64,000 nucleotides of DNA from Streptacidiphilus jeojiense (GTDB taxonomy: Bacteria; Actinomycetota; Actinomycetes; Streptomycetales; Streptomycetaceae). The position numbers were made by a program, and so were the translations under genes. Within the stretch, counting starts at the first letter, position 1. Each line of letters opens with the position of its first letter. Location of the stretch: contig NZ_JOEH01000016.1 in NCBI RefSeq assembly GCF_000719095.1, positions 186,001-250,000 of the forward strand, in the 5' to 3' direction. Below are positions 36,091 through 44,779 of the stretch, one piece after another. The notes beneath the pieces are model-generated. The model was given only the letters and a program-made list of their open reading frames with translations. It had not been told where the DNA came from and did not search any database.

Positions 36091-36657
36091 ATGACTGAGG
36101 TGCGGGTGGAGCTGCTGGACCGGGCTCTGGTGGAGGAGTCGGCGAAGAAGTCCGGGCTGCTGTGGGTCCAGCTCCCCGACCGGACCGAGCGGCCGTTGTG
36201 GCAGGTGTGGCACGACGGGGCGGTGACCGTGGTCGGCGAGGGGGCCGAGCAGCCGCTGCACGGGCTCGTGGACGGGCAGTCCACGGTGCTGACCGCGCGC
36301 AGCAAGGACAAGGGCGGCCGGCTGGTGGCCTGGCCGGTCCGGGTGGAGGAGCTGCCGCCGCACAGCGAGGCCTGGACGGCCGCGGTCGAGGAACTGAAGG
36401 CCAAGCGGCTGAACTCCCCCGACCACGCCACCGTGACCGACCGCTGGGCCGCCGAGTCCCGGGTGCTGCGGCTGGTCGCGGTGGGCGCGAGCGTGGCCGG
36501 CCCCGGCTCGATGCCGGACGGCTCGCACGCCGCCGCGCCGGTGCCGACCCCGGCGACCACCCGGCAACCGGTTCCGGCCGCGCTGCCGAGGCTCCTCTTC
36601 GGGCGCCGCCGCCGGCGGAACGCCACCGTCGGCAGAAACGAGCCTGAGCAGTCATGA
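36091..36657 (+). CDS. Conserved actinobacterial protein
   Basis: A 188-aa protein. Residues ~20-110 look like a folded β-rich domain (LLWVQLPDRTERPLWQVWHD, LVAWPVRVEELPPHSEAW); the end is Pro-rich and finishes with a basic RRRRR cluster. I do not recognise the function. The ATG has no strong SD. It is upstream of the MgtE-like gene on the same strand (140-bp gap). Confidence 0.7.
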   Translation: MTEVRVELLDRALVEESAKKSGLLWVQLPDRTERPLWQVWHDGAVTVVGEGAEQPLHGLVDGQSTVLTARSKDKGGRLVAWPVRVEELPPHSEAWTAAVEELKAKRLNSPDHATVTDRWAAESRVLRLVAVGASVAGPGSMPDGSHAAAPVPTPATTRQPVPAALPRLLFGRRRRRNATVGRNEPEQS

Positions 36658-36797
36658 GTGCGGTATGACTGTCCTGTCAGAGGATTGAGCAGGGCAGCAG
36701 CACCTGTTCGCCGCCGGTAATCTGTGGCATGTCCAGACCGTGCCACCCCCGGGCGCGGCACGACCTGGACTGCAACAGCGACAGGCAGGAAAGGCAG

Positions 36798-38114
36798 ATG
36801 ACCGGAGCCTCCTCCCGCGTGTTCATCTCGCACCTCGCAGGCATGGCGGTGTTCGACCCGTCGGGCGACCAGGTGGGGCGGATCCGCGACCTCGTAGTGA
36901 GCCTGCGGCTGGGCGGACGGCCCCCGCGCGTGCTCGGCTTCGCCGTGGAGGTGGTCAGCAAACGCCGGGTCTTCCTGCCGATGAACCGGGTCACCAGCCT
37001 GGAGTCGGGCCAGGTCATCACCACCGGCGTGATAAACATGCGCCGCTTCGAGCAGCGGCCCACCGAGACCCTGGTGCTGGCCGAGCTGCTGGACCGCCGG
37101 GTCGCCCTGCGCACCAGCGGCCCCAACGGCGAGGCAGGCGAGACCGTCACGGTGCTGGACGTGGCGATGGTGCAGACCCGCAACCGCGAGTGGGAGATCG
37201 ACAAGGTCTTCGTGGAGAAGGGCAAGGGTGGCAGGCTCCGGCGCAAGGGCGAGACGCTGACCGTGGACTGGTCCGCCGTCACCGGCTTCGCGCTGCGCGA
37301 GGAGGACCAGGGCGCGGCCAACCTGCTGGCCACGTTCGAGCAGCTGCGCCCGGCCGACCTCGCCAATGTGCTGCACCACCTCTCCGCCAAGCGCCGCTCC
37401 GAGGTGGCCGCCGCGCTGGACGACGAGCGGCTCGCCGATGTCATGGAGGAGCTGCCGGAGGACGACCAGGTGGCGATCCTGGGCGCGCTGCACCAGGAGC
37501 GCGCCGCCGACGTGCTGGAGGCGATGGACCCGGACGACGCCGCCGACCTGCTGTCGGAGCTGCCCGAGGACGACGCCGAACGGCTGCTGCAGCTGATGGA
37601 GCCGGAGGAGGCCGCGCCGGTCCGACGCCTGCTCACCTACGCCGAGCGCACCGCCGGCGGGCTGATGACCACCGAGCCGATCGTGCTGGAGCCGGACGCC
37701 ACCGTCGCCGAGGCGCTCGCCCGGATCCGGGTCTCCGACCTCAAGCCGGCCCAGGCCGCGCAGGTGTATGTGTGCCGGCCGCCGACGGAGACGCCGACCG
37801 GCATCTACCTGGGCCTGGTGCACTTCCAGAAGCTGCTCAGGGAGCCCCCCTACACGCTGCTGGGCGCCATCGTCGACGGCGACCTGGACGCACTCTCCCC
37901 CGACGCCGTGCTGGACCGGATCACCCACTACCTGGCGACCTACAACATGGTCGCCGCCCCGGTGGTGGACGAGCACGACCACCTGCTGGGCGCGGTGACC
38001 GTCGACGACGTGCTGGACCACATGCTGCCCGACGACTGGCGCGAGTCGGCGCTGCACGACGACGACTCCGAGCACGACCGCGTCCCGGAGGGGGTGACCA
38101 CCGATGGCCGGTGA
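36798..38114 (+). CDS. PRC-barrel / MgtE_N / CBS protein without membrane domain
   Basis: 438 aa in three parts: a PRC-barrel-like start (SHLAGMAVFDPSGDQVGRIR), a helical MgtE N-domain (~190-285; ADLANVLHHLSAKRRSEVAA, MDPDDAADLLSELPEDDAER) and a CBS pair (~290-420; GGLMTTEPIVLEPDATVAEA, VDEHDHLLGAVTVDDVL). In true MgtE Mg2+ channels these cytosolic parts gate a C-terminal five-helix pore, which is absent here. The ATG at 36798 follows GGAAAGG. The stop overlaps the next gene (DUF1003 membrane protein) by 11 bp, so the two are translationally coupled and may form a split sensor-membrane pair. Confidence 0.87.
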   Translation: MTGASSRVFISHLAGMAVFDPSGDQVGRIRDLVVSLRLGGRPPRVLGFAVEVVSKRRVFLPMNRVTSLESGQVITTGVINMRRFEQRPTETLVLAELLDRRVALRTSGPNGEAGETVTVLDVAMVQTRNREWEIDKVFVEKGKGGRLRRKGETLTVDWSAVTGFALREEDQGAANLLATFEQLRPADLANVLHHLSAKRRSEVAAALDDERLADVMEELPEDDQVAILGALHQERAADVLEAMDPDDAADLLSELPEDDAERLLQLMEPEEAAPVRRLLTYAERTAGGLMTTEPIVLEPDATVAEALARIRVSDLKPAQAAQVYVCRPPTETPTGIYLGLVHFQKLLREPPYTLLGAIVDGDLDALSPDAVLDRITHYLATYNMVAAPVVDEHDHLLGAVTVDDVLDHMLPDDWRESALHDDDSEHDRVPEGVTTDGR

Positions 38115-38727
38115 CCGCCGCGACCTGAGGAACCTCCGCGAGCGCCGGGACCAGCGACTGCGCGAGACGGCCGGACAGCGGCCCCGCGAGGCGGACGGTC
38201 GGCGCACCCAGGAGCGCGGCAGCGAGGACCGCCGCCGCAACCGGCTGGACCAGCCGCAGCGCCGCCGCAGCTTCGTCACCCTGCCCAGCCCGGACTCGGA
38301 CGCCTTCGGGCGGCTGTCCGAACGGATCGCCCGCTTCCTGGGGACCGGCCGCTTCCTGGTCTGGATGACGCTGCTCATCCTGCTCTGGGTGGGCTGGAAC
38401 ATCGCCGCTCCGCGCTCCTGGCGCTTCGACGAGTACCCCTTCATCTTCCTGACCCTGGTGCTCTCGCTGCAGGCCTCCTACGCCGCCCCGCTGATCCTGC
38501 TCGCGCAGAACCGGCAGGACGACCGGGACAAGGTCAACATGGAGCAGGACCGGGCCAGGACCGAGCGCAACGTCGCCGACACCGAGTACCTGACCCGGGA
38601 GGTGGCCGCACTCCGGCACGGCCTGGGCGAGGTGGCGACCCGTGACTTCCTCCGCTCCGAACTGCAGACCCTGCTCAAGGAACTGGAGAACCGGACGCCG
38701 AGCGAACCCGACGAGGCTGCAGGCTGA
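38104..38727 (+). CDS. DUF1003 membrane protein
   Basis: A 207-aa protein: a ~55-residue Arg/Glu/Asp-rich start, two membrane helices (FLVWMTLLILLWVGWNIAAP and YPFIFLTLVLSLQASYAAP, about 80-130) separated by the short loop typical of DUF1003, then a charged coiled-coil-like C-terminus (RQDDRDKVNMEQDRARTERN). Function is not established. It starts inside the end of the MgtE-like gene, the strongest sign that they work together. Confidence 0.85.
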   Translation: MAGDRRDLRNLRERRDQRLRETAGQRPREADGRRTQERGSEDRRRNRLDQPQRRRSFVTLPSPDSDAFGRLSERIARFLGTGRFLVWMTLLILLWVGWNIAAPRSWRFDEYPFIFLTLVLSLQASYAAPLILLAQNRQDDRDKVNMEQDRARTERNVADTEYLTREVAALRHGLGEVATRDFLRSELQTLLKELENRTPSEPDEAAG

Positions 38728-38795
38728 CGTCGCTGTGACCGGCTGCACCCGCCGGGCCGGTCGGGGCCGCGTCGGCTGCGTCGTACCATCAGTGC

Positions 38796-39950
38796 ATGGC
38801 TTCCGATACGCAGACAACCGCCCTCGAGGAGTCCGTGCGCACGGCCCTCGGGACGGTGCAGGACCCGGAGATCCACCGGCCCATCACCGAGCTGGGCATG
38901 GTCAAATCGGTGGAGATCGACGAGGACGGCGCCGCCAGGGTGGCCGTCTACCTCACCGTCTCCGGCTGCCCGATGCGGGAGACCATCACCAGCAGGGTCA
39001 CCGAGGCCGTGGGCGCGGTCCCCGGCATCACCTCGGTCGCCGTCGAGCTGGACGTGATGAGCACCGAGCAGCGCCAGGAACTGGCCTCGATGCTGCGCGG
39101 CGGCCAGGCCGAGAAGGAGATCCCCTTCGCCAAGCCGGGTTCGCTCACCCGCGTCTACGCGGTCGCGTCCGGCAAGGGCGGCGTGGGCAAGTCCTCGGTG
39201 ACCGTCAACCTCGCGGCGGCGCTGGCCGCCGACGGGCTGAAGGTCGCCGTGGTCGACGCCGACATCTACGGCCACAGCATCCCGCGGATGCTGGGCGTGG
39301 ACGGCCGTCCGACCCAGGTCGAGAACATGATCATGCCGCCGTCGGCGCACGGCGTGAAGGTCATCTCGATCGGCATGTTCACCCCGGGCAACGCCCCGGT
39401 GGTGTGGCGCGGGCCGATGCTGCACCGCGCGCTGCAGCAGTTCCTCGGCGACGTCTACTGGGGCGACCTGGACGTGCTGCTGCTGGACCTGCCGCCGGGG
39501 ACCGGTGACATCGCCATCTCGGTGGCGCAGTTGGTCCCCAACGCGGAGATCCTGATCGTCACCACCCCGCAGCAGGCGGCGGCGGAGGTCGCCGAGCGGG
39601 CCGGGACGATCGCGCTGCAGACGCACCAGACCATCGTCGGCGTCATCGAGAACATGTCCGGGATGCCGTGTCCGCACTGCGGCGAGATGGTCGACGTCTT
39701 CGGCACCGGCGGGGGGCAGACCGTCTCCGACGCGCTCACCCAGGCCACCGGCACCAAGGTGCCGGTCCTCGGCAGCATCCCCATCGACGTGCGGCTCCGC
39801 CAGGGCGGGGACGAAGGCAAGCCGGTCGTCCTGACCGACCCCGACTCCCCCGCGGGGGTCGCTCTGCGGGGGATCGCCTCCAAGCTGGGGAACCGCCAGC
39901 GGGGGCTTTCCGGCCTGTCCTTGGGGATCACCCCGCGCAACAAGTTCTGA
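38796..39950 (+). CDS. mrp: Mrp/ApbC-type Fe-S cluster carrier ATPase
   Basis: 384 aa: an N-terminal MIP18/DUF59 domain (~10-95; LGTVQDPEIHRPITELGM, SGCPMRETI) and a ParA/MinD-like P-loop domain with deviant Walker A GKGGVGKS (~126-133), DADIYGHS and LLLDLPPGTGD. The CPHC motif near residue 290 is the cluster-binding CxxC at the dimer interface. It loads iron-sulfur clusters on apo-proteins in the cytosol. It ends at a compact copy of the palindromic repeat. Confidence 0.93.
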   Translation: MASDTQTTALEESVRTALGTVQDPEIHRPITELGMVKSVEIDEDGAARVAVYLTVSGCPMRETITSRVTEAVGAVPGITSVAVELDVMSTEQRQELASMLRGGQAEKEIPFAKPGSLTRVYAVASGKGGVGKSSVTVNLAAALAADGLKVAVVDADIYGHSIPRMLGVDGRPTQVENMIMPPSAHGVKVISIGMFTPGNAPVVWRGPMLHRALQQFLGDVYWGDLDVLLLDLPPGTGDIAISVAQLVPNAEILIVTTPQQAAAEVAERAGTIALQTHQTIVGVIENMSGMPCPHCGEMVDVFGTGGGQTVSDALTQATGTKVPVLGSIPIDVRLRQGGDEGKPVVLTDPDSPAGVALRGIASKLGNRQRGLSGLSLGITPRNKF

Positions 39951-39978
39951 CGCGCTGAGCGGTGGCACCTCGGTGCAT

Positions 39979-40044
39979 GGTTCCTGTTCGCGCAGTTCCC
40001 CGCGCCCCTGTAGGGGCGCGGGGAACTGCGCGACAAGCCAGGCA
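39979..40044. repeat. Dispersed palindromic element, copy c (compact)
   Basis: 21-bp perfect arms (39989-40009 and 40012-40032) separated by only GT: a near-ideal hairpin lacking the inner dyad found in copies a and b. It lies between convergent mrp and the unknown gene at 40063. Confidence 0.88.
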
Positions 40045-40062
40045 GGACGCGTCACCCGGTCA

Positions 40063-40689
40063 CTAGCCGGTGTACCCACCGAGGTCGGTGACCGTGCTGA
40101 AGCCCAAGGCGTAAGCGCTGACCCCACGCCCGTACGCACCCAGGTGCACCCCGGGCGCGTCGCCCGCCAGCACCCAGCCGTACTCGGACTCGCGGTAGCG
40201 GAACGGCTGGGGGGTGCCGTTGACCGGGAGGGTGAGCGAGGACCAGCCGGGGCCGTCCAGGTCGTCCGCGAGGTCCCAGGCGAGCGTGGACTGCTGGTCC
40301 AGCCAGTTCTGCCGCATCTCGCGGGCCATCGGGCCCAGCTCCGTCGCTGCCAGCAGGCCCGACCCGGCGAGCCATGCCGCCGAGGAGACCGAGGTGGCGT
40401 CCAGTATCCCGGTGCCGTCACCGAGCCGGCGTCCGGGCCGCCGGGCCACCGTCACCACGACCGCGTAGCGGCGCGACTCGGCTGCCGGGTCCTGCTTGCC
40501 GTAGCTCCGCGCCGGTTCGTCGCCGTGCCCGATGGACCCGTAGTCCACGGTGCCGTCGGGCGACGTGCCGACCGGGGCGAGCCAGCGGTTCCCGGTCCAC
40601 GCCTCGTCCAGGCTGTACCAGGGGAAGTCCGCGCGCAGATAGCCGTCGACGACGGCGTCGGCCGTCCCCGTCTGGCTGGTGGTGTCCAT
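40063..40689 (-). CDS. Unrecognised protein between mrp and tatB
   Basis: 208 aa, Trp-rich (FPWYSLDEAWTGNRWLAPVG, WSSLTLPVNGTPQPFRYRES), with no signal peptide or membrane segment; the composition suggests a soluble folded protein. I do not know the family. The ATG at 40689 follows AGAGGG; an earlier ATG at 40734 adds 15 residues lacking a ribosome site. It is downstream of tatB on the same strand (75-bp gap) and could be the last gene of the envelope-stress operon. Confidence 0.65.
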   Translation of the reverse strand: MDTTSQTGTADAVVDGYLRADFPWYSLDEAWTGNRWLAPVGTSPDGTVDYGSIGHGDEPARSYGKQDPAAESRRYAVVVTVARRPGRRLGDGTGILDATSVSSAAWLAGSGLLAATELGPMAREMRQNWLDQQSTLAWDLADDLDGPGWSSLTLPVNGTPQPFRYRESEYGWVLAGDAPGVHLGAYGRGVSAYALGFSTVTDLGGYTG

Positions 40690-40764
40690 CTCGGCCCTCT
40701 GCTTCCGCTCGGCTGTGCTGTCGCAGCAGAACAATAGCGGGGGCGGGATCGGGTTGAGGCGTCG

Positions 40765-41208
40765 TCAGGTCGCGTCGACGTCGTACGCGGGCCGCTCGGC
40801 CGCCGCCGGGGTGCTCTCCGGCTTGGCCATGTCGACCTGCGGGGCGGAGTCGTCGGCGACCTTGGCCAGCGGGTCGGACCGGACCGACTTCACCGCGGCG
40901 GTCGCGGCGGCCGCGTCCTTGCTGAAGCCGTTCTTCAGCTCCTGGAGGTCGTTCAGCCCGAATTCCTCGCCGTGCGTCGCCAGCTGCTTGCGGACGAAGG
41001 TCTTGGGGTTGAGGTCCTCGAACTCGAAGTCCTTGAACTCCGGTCCCAGCTCCTTGCGGATGTCCTCCTTGGCGCTGTCGGAGAACTCGCGGATCTTCCG
41101 GATGATCCCCATCGCGTCGGCGACCAGCTTGGGGAGCTTGTCCGGGCCGAAGATGATCACGGCGAGGACAATCAGCGCCACCAGTTTGAATGGACTTATG
41201 TCGAACAC
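40765..41208 (-). CDS. tatB: Twin-arginine translocase subunit TatB
   Basis: 147 aa: one N-terminal membrane helix (~6-22), the conserved hinge FGPDKLP, an amphipathic helix (LVADAMGIIRKIREFSDSAK) and a long charged tail, the TatB pattern (TatA is much shorter). It recognises folded Tat substrates with TatC at the membrane. The start is GTG at 41208. Position after htrA matches the sigE-rseA-htrA-tatB order known in mycobacteria. Confidence 0.92.
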   Translation of the reverse strand: MFDISPFKLVALIVLAVIIFGPDKLPKLVADAMGIIRKIREFSDSAKEDIRKELGPEFKDFEFEDLNPKTFVRKQLATHGEEFGLNDLQELKNGFSKDAAAATAAVKSVRSDPLAKVADDSAPQVDMAKPESTPAAAERPAYDVDAT

Positions 41209-41338
41209 CGTGCGGCTCCCCTGGGAGGTGAAGTCACCCGCTCGTGGGCCCCGAGCGGCGTACCGGCACCAGCGTAGTCGCCACCGGCGCGATATCGCTC
41301 ATACGTGTGCGGTCCCACTTGATGTCACAGGCCCGATG

Positions 41339-42808
41339 TCACACGGTGTTCGCCCCGTCGTCGCGCCGCGTCGAGTGCAGCGGCACCGGGAGTTCCCTGG
41401 TCCGGCCGTCGCGCAGGACGGTGAGGACCACGGTGGCGCCGGGGGCGCGCCCGCGGACCAGGGCCGCCAGGTCGTCACCGCTGGTCACCGGACCGCCGTC
41501 GAGGGCGACCACGACGTCGCCGGGGCGCAGCGCCGGATCGGCCCCGCCCTGCCCCGCGACGGCGGTGACCTCGGCGCCGCCCTGGTAGGTGAGGTCCACG
41601 GTGGCGCCCAGCACGGTGTGCCCGGCGTGGCCGGTGTTGATCAGCTGTTCGGCGACCCGCATCGCCTGGTCCACCGGGATGGCGAAGCCCAGGCCGATGC
41701 TGCCGCTGTCGTCGGTGACGCCGAAGGGGTCGCTGCTGTCGGAGTCCGCGGAGCGGATCGCCGTGTTGACGCCGACCACGGTGCCGGCGGCGTCCAGCAG
41801 CGGACCGCCGGAGTTGCCCGGGTTGATCGGGGCGTCGGTCTGCAACGCGTCCAGGTAGGCCAGGCCCGCTCCGGAGTTGGTGCCGCCCGAGGTCAGCGGG
41901 CGGTCCCTGGCGCTGACGATGCCCGAGGTGACGGTGCCCTGCAGGCCGAAGGGCGCGCCGATGGCGACCACCGGGTCGCCGACCTCGATCCGATCGGCGG
42001 AGCCGAGCGCCAGCGGATGCAGCCCGGAGACCCCCTTCACCTGGAGCACGGCCAGGTCGGAGCCGACGTCACGGCCCACCAGCGCGGCCGGGTGCCGCTG
42101 TCCGGTGCTGAAGGTGACGGTGGTGCGCCCGGCGCTGCCCAGCGGGGCGACCACATGGTTGTTGGTGAGGATGTGCCCGGCGCCGTCCAGCACGATGCCG
42201 GTGCCGGTGGTCATGGTCCCGGAGGCGCTGACGCTGAGGTAGACCACGCCGGGGAGCACCGCGCGGACGATGCTGGCGGTGGTTCCGGGCGACCGCGGCA
42301 CCGGTGCTTCGCTGGCCGACTGCAGGGTGATCCGCCCGCCCTGGCGGGTGCCCTGGACCAGTGCCCCGATGCAGCCGCCCAGCAGGCCCGCGCAGAGCAC
42401 CGCGACGACCGCGCCCACCGCGATCCGCACCGACTGGTGCAGGGTCGAGCGCGGGGCGCGGGAGCCCGCTGCGCGCCCGTCGCGCGGGGCCGACGGGCGG
42501 ATCGGGACGACGGCTGACGGTCTGTCGGACGGTCCGGGCGGCGGCGCCCCGGGGTCCGGTGCCAGCCGGAAGCCGTGTCCGCCGGGACCGTCCGGGTGGC
42601 TCCACCAGCGCGGCGCGGGTGGAGCGGCAGAGCGGTCCGCAGCCCGGTCCGCGACCGGCTCGGCGGCCTGTTCCGGGACGTCGGGCGGCATGGTCGTACC
42701 CGGGGTGTGCCCTGCCTCGACCTCCACCACCATCCGGCGCACCGCCCTCCGCTTCGCCGCTGGGGAGGGACAGTCAACCAGGTCCGAACGGCGTTGTGGA
42801 GTCGCCAC
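41339..42808 (-). CDS. htrA: HtrA/DegP-like trypsin-fold serine protease with PDZ domain
   Basis: 489 aa: a cytosolic Pro/Ala-rich start, one membrane helix (~128-152), a trypsin-like domain with the full triad His218 (TNNHVV), Asp251 (GSDLAVL) and Ser333 (PINPGNSGGPLL), then a C-terminal PDZ domain (~400-480; ALRPGDVVVALDGGPV). The protease faces the cell exterior. It is probably an envelope-protein quality-control protease and a target of the adjacent sigma factor. Start choice is uncertain (ATG at 42733 or 42691 would remove part of the cytosolic tail). Confidence 0.9.
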   Translation of the reverse strand: MATPQRRSDLVDCPSPAAKRRAVRRMVVEVEAGHTPGTTMPPDVPEQAAEPVADRAADRSAAPPAPRWWSHPDGPGGHGFRLAPDPGAPPPGPSDRPSAVVPIRPSAPRDGRAAGSRAPRSTLHQSVRIAVGAVVAVLCAGLLGGCIGALVQGTRQGGRITLQSASEAPVPRSPGTTASIVRAVLPGVVYLSVSASGTMTTGTGIVLDGAGHILTNNHVVAPLGSAGRTTVTFSTGQRHPAALVGRDVGSDLAVLQVKGVSGLHPLALGSADRIEVGDPVVAIGAPFGLQGTVTSGIVSARDRPLTSGGTNSGAGLAYLDALQTDAPINPGNSGGPLLDAAGTVVGVNTAIRSADSDSSDPFGVTDDSGSIGLGFAIPVDQAMRVAEQLINTGHAGHTVLGATVDLTYQGGAEVTAVAGQGGADPALRPGDVVVALDGGPVTSGDDLAALVRGRAPGATVVLTVLRDGRTRELPVPLHSTRRDDGANTV

Positions 42809-42862
42809 GGTAACGAACCGACCCCGCCGTCCCGGCGGGCCCGGCCGTACCGACCGCCACGG

Positions 42863-43831
42863 CTACCTCGTGACGGAACGCAGCATCGGTTCGCTGCCCG
42901 CGGCCGGCACCGAGGTGACCGAGGCGGACGGCACGACCAGCGGCTGGGAGAACTCTCCGGGCAGGTTCGCCGAGACCCCGAACGCCAGCTGCCCGCTGTT
43001 GCGGCCGTAGCCGCCGGGGGCGTTGTCGACACCGGCGGTGCTGCCGGCCGTGTCGGCGACCGGCGCGACATTGCCGTAGGGCTCGTCCACGGTCGGCTCG
43101 GCCGAGCTCACACCGGTGATGGCGCTGCCCAGTGCGACCGCGGCGACCGAGAAGGCCCCGGCGGCGGCGAAGGCGAAGCGCCTGCCGCGCGCCGCGGACG
43201 GGCGCGACACGGTCTGTTCGCGGGTGGGTTCCGGAGAGGTGAGGTTCTCCGGACGGCTGTCGCCGGGCGCGAAGCCCGCCCGCAGCCGGGCCGCGATCGG
43301 ACGCTGCTCGCTCTGGAACAGCCGGCTGCCGCGCTCGGCCCGCGGGTCCACCCCGGGTACCGGGTGGTCGGCGCCGAGGGCATTGCTGCCGAACCGTCCG
43401 CTGCCGAAGCCGTTGGCACCGAAGGAGTCGGCGCCGCCGAAGGAGTTCGAACCGCCGAAGGAGGAGCCGCCGAAGCCCCTGCGGCCGGTGCCGCCGGCGC
43501 TCGGGGGCTGCCGGTCGCCGTCGTCGTCCCCGGCGATGCCCATCAGCTTGGCCAGGAACAGGGCGCTGGGGTCGGGCGGCAGCGCCGCCGCGATCCGGCT
43601 CTTGATCCGGCGCTCCTCCTCGGCCCGGCTGAGGCAGGCCGAACAGGTCGCCAGATGCGCCTGGACCCGCTCCCGGCCGTCGTGGTCCAGCTCGCCGTCG
43701 ATGAAGGCGGCCAGCCGGTCCCCCAGGTGCTGCTCCTCGACGGCCTGGACCGCCGGGGCTGCGGCGGACCGGTCCACCCGCAGCTCGACCAGGACCTCGG
43801 GCCTGCGGGCGCGGTGCGGCTGCTCGGTCAC
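42863..43831 (-). CDS. rseA: Zinc-binding anti-sigma factor RseA-type
   Basis: 322 aa. The N-terminal ~85 residues form a ZAS/zf-HC2 anti-sigma domain with His59-x3-Cys63-x2-Cys66 (HLATCSAC). A Gly/Phe/Ser-rich linker of [14 protein letters not shown] type follows at ~115-150, then a single membrane-spanning candidate (~228-250) and an outside tail. Its GTG start overlaps the sigE stop by 4 bp (GTGA), coupling synthesis of sigma factor and inhibitor. This is longer than mycobacterial RseA because of the linker and tail. Confidence 0.85.
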   Translation of the reverse strand: MTEQPHRARRPEVLVELRVDRSAAAPAVQAVEEQHLGDRLAAFIDGELDHDGRERVQAHLATCSACLSRAEEERRIKSRIAAALPPDPSALFLAKLMGIAGDDDGDRQPPSAGGTGRRGFGGSSFGGSNSFGGADSFGANGFGSGRFGSNALGADHPVPGVDPRAERGSRLFQSEQRPIAARLRAGFAPGDSRPENLTSPEPTREQTVSRPSAARGRRFAFAAAGAFSVAAVALGSAITGVSSAEPTVDEPYGNVAPVADTAGSTAGVDNAPGGYGRNSGQLAFGVSANLPGEFSQPLVVPSASVTSVPAAGSEPMLRSVTR

Positions 43832-44655
43832 AGCGACCGCCTCTGTTCCGCGAACTCGTCCGTACCACTGGCACTGGACAGGGCGACCTCGCCCGGCTCG
43901 GTGACGGCGCCGGCCCGGCGCTCGCGGCCCTCGGCGGCACCGGGCGCCCGGTGCTGCAGGGCGGCGCGCAGATGTGCCCGGCCGCGGTGGATCCGGCTGC
44001 GGACCGTGCCGAGCTTCACGCCCAGGGTCGCGGCGATCTCCTCGTAGGAGAGGCCCTCGATGTCGCAGAGCACCACGGCGGCGCGGAACTCGGGCGCGAG
44101 GGTGTCCAGCGCCTGCTGGACGTCGGCGTCGAAGTGGGTGTCGTGGAAGTGCTGGGCCGGTGAGGGCTCACGGCTGGGCAGCCGCTCGGCGGCGTCCTCG
44201 GCCAGGGCGTCGAAGCGGATCCGCTGCTTGCGGCGGACCATGTCCAGGAAGAGATTGGTGGTGATCCGGTGCAGCCAGCCCTCGAAAGTGCCGGGCGTGT
44301 AGGTCGACAGCGAACGGAACACCCGGACGAAGACCTCCTGGGTGAGGTCCTCGGCGTCGTGCTGATTGCCCGTCAGGCGGTAGGCCAGCCGGTACACCCG
44401 GGCGCTGTGGGTCTGGACGATCTCCTCCCAGCTGGGAGGCGTCCAGGCAGAGGCCGCGCTCGCCTCGTCGAAGGAGGCGGTCTGCGGACTGTGCGCGGGC
44501 TCTGCGGCCTCGCGCTCGCTGGGTGCGGGCTTGGACTCACTCATCACGGGCTTTGGCGTCAGGGCCGACGCACGACCGCGGAAGTACCGCGAACCCGCGC
44601 CCCCCTCGGCCACACCTCCTCGATCGGCTCTTCTGCCAAGCAGGGTCACCACCAT
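43828..44655 (-). CDS. sigE: ECF RNA polymerase sigma factor, SigE type
   Basis: 275 aa from ATG 44655. Region 2 is clear ([35 protein letters not shown]) and region 4 is complete ([40 protein letters not shown]). The start is chosen because TGAGGCGG precedes ATG 44655; ATG 44544 would shorten it by 37 residues, and ATG 44724 lies too near the predicted transcription start. An ECF promoter (44736-44761) reads into it, so autoregulation is likely. The order sigE-rseA-htrA-tatB indicates envelope-stress control. Confidence 0.92.
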   Translation of the reverse strand: MVVTLLGRRADRGGVAEGGAGSRYFRGRASALTPKPVMSESKPAPSEREAAEPAHSPQTASFDEASAASAWTPPSWEEIVQTHSARVYRLAYRLTGNQHDAEDLTQEVFVRVFRSLSTYTPGTFEGWLHRITTNLFLDMVRRKQRIRFDALAEDAAERLPSREPSPAQHFHDTHFDADVQQALDTLAPEFRAAVVLCDIEGLSYEEIAATLGVKLGTVRSRIHRGRAHLRAALQHRAPGAAEGRERRAGAVTEPGEVALSSASGTDEFAEQRRSL

Positions 44656-44735
44656 ATCCGCCTCACCCGTCAGCTCCGGATAAAAGCCAATCACCATACG
44701 ACCCACCTGCGGGGTCGGCCGCACTCACCCCTCCC

Positions 44736-44761
44736 AACGGGCCGCGCCCCGCTCCGGTTCC
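44736..44761 (-). promoter_or_regulatory. ECF-type promoter of sigE (GGAACC-N16-CGTT)
   Basis: On the minus strand, GGAACC (44761-44756), 16 bp, then CGTT (44739-44736). This matches the class recognised by SigE-like ECF sigma factors, and transcription would begin about 70 nt before the sigE ATG. It points to positive autoregulation. Confidence 0.75.
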
Positions 44762-44779
44762 TTCAAGACCCATTAACCT

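Noticed and set aside
34450..36567. 705-codon frame containing the SUFU domain
   Set aside because: The portion above 35034 is a shadow of the EamA transporter and the gene at 36091.
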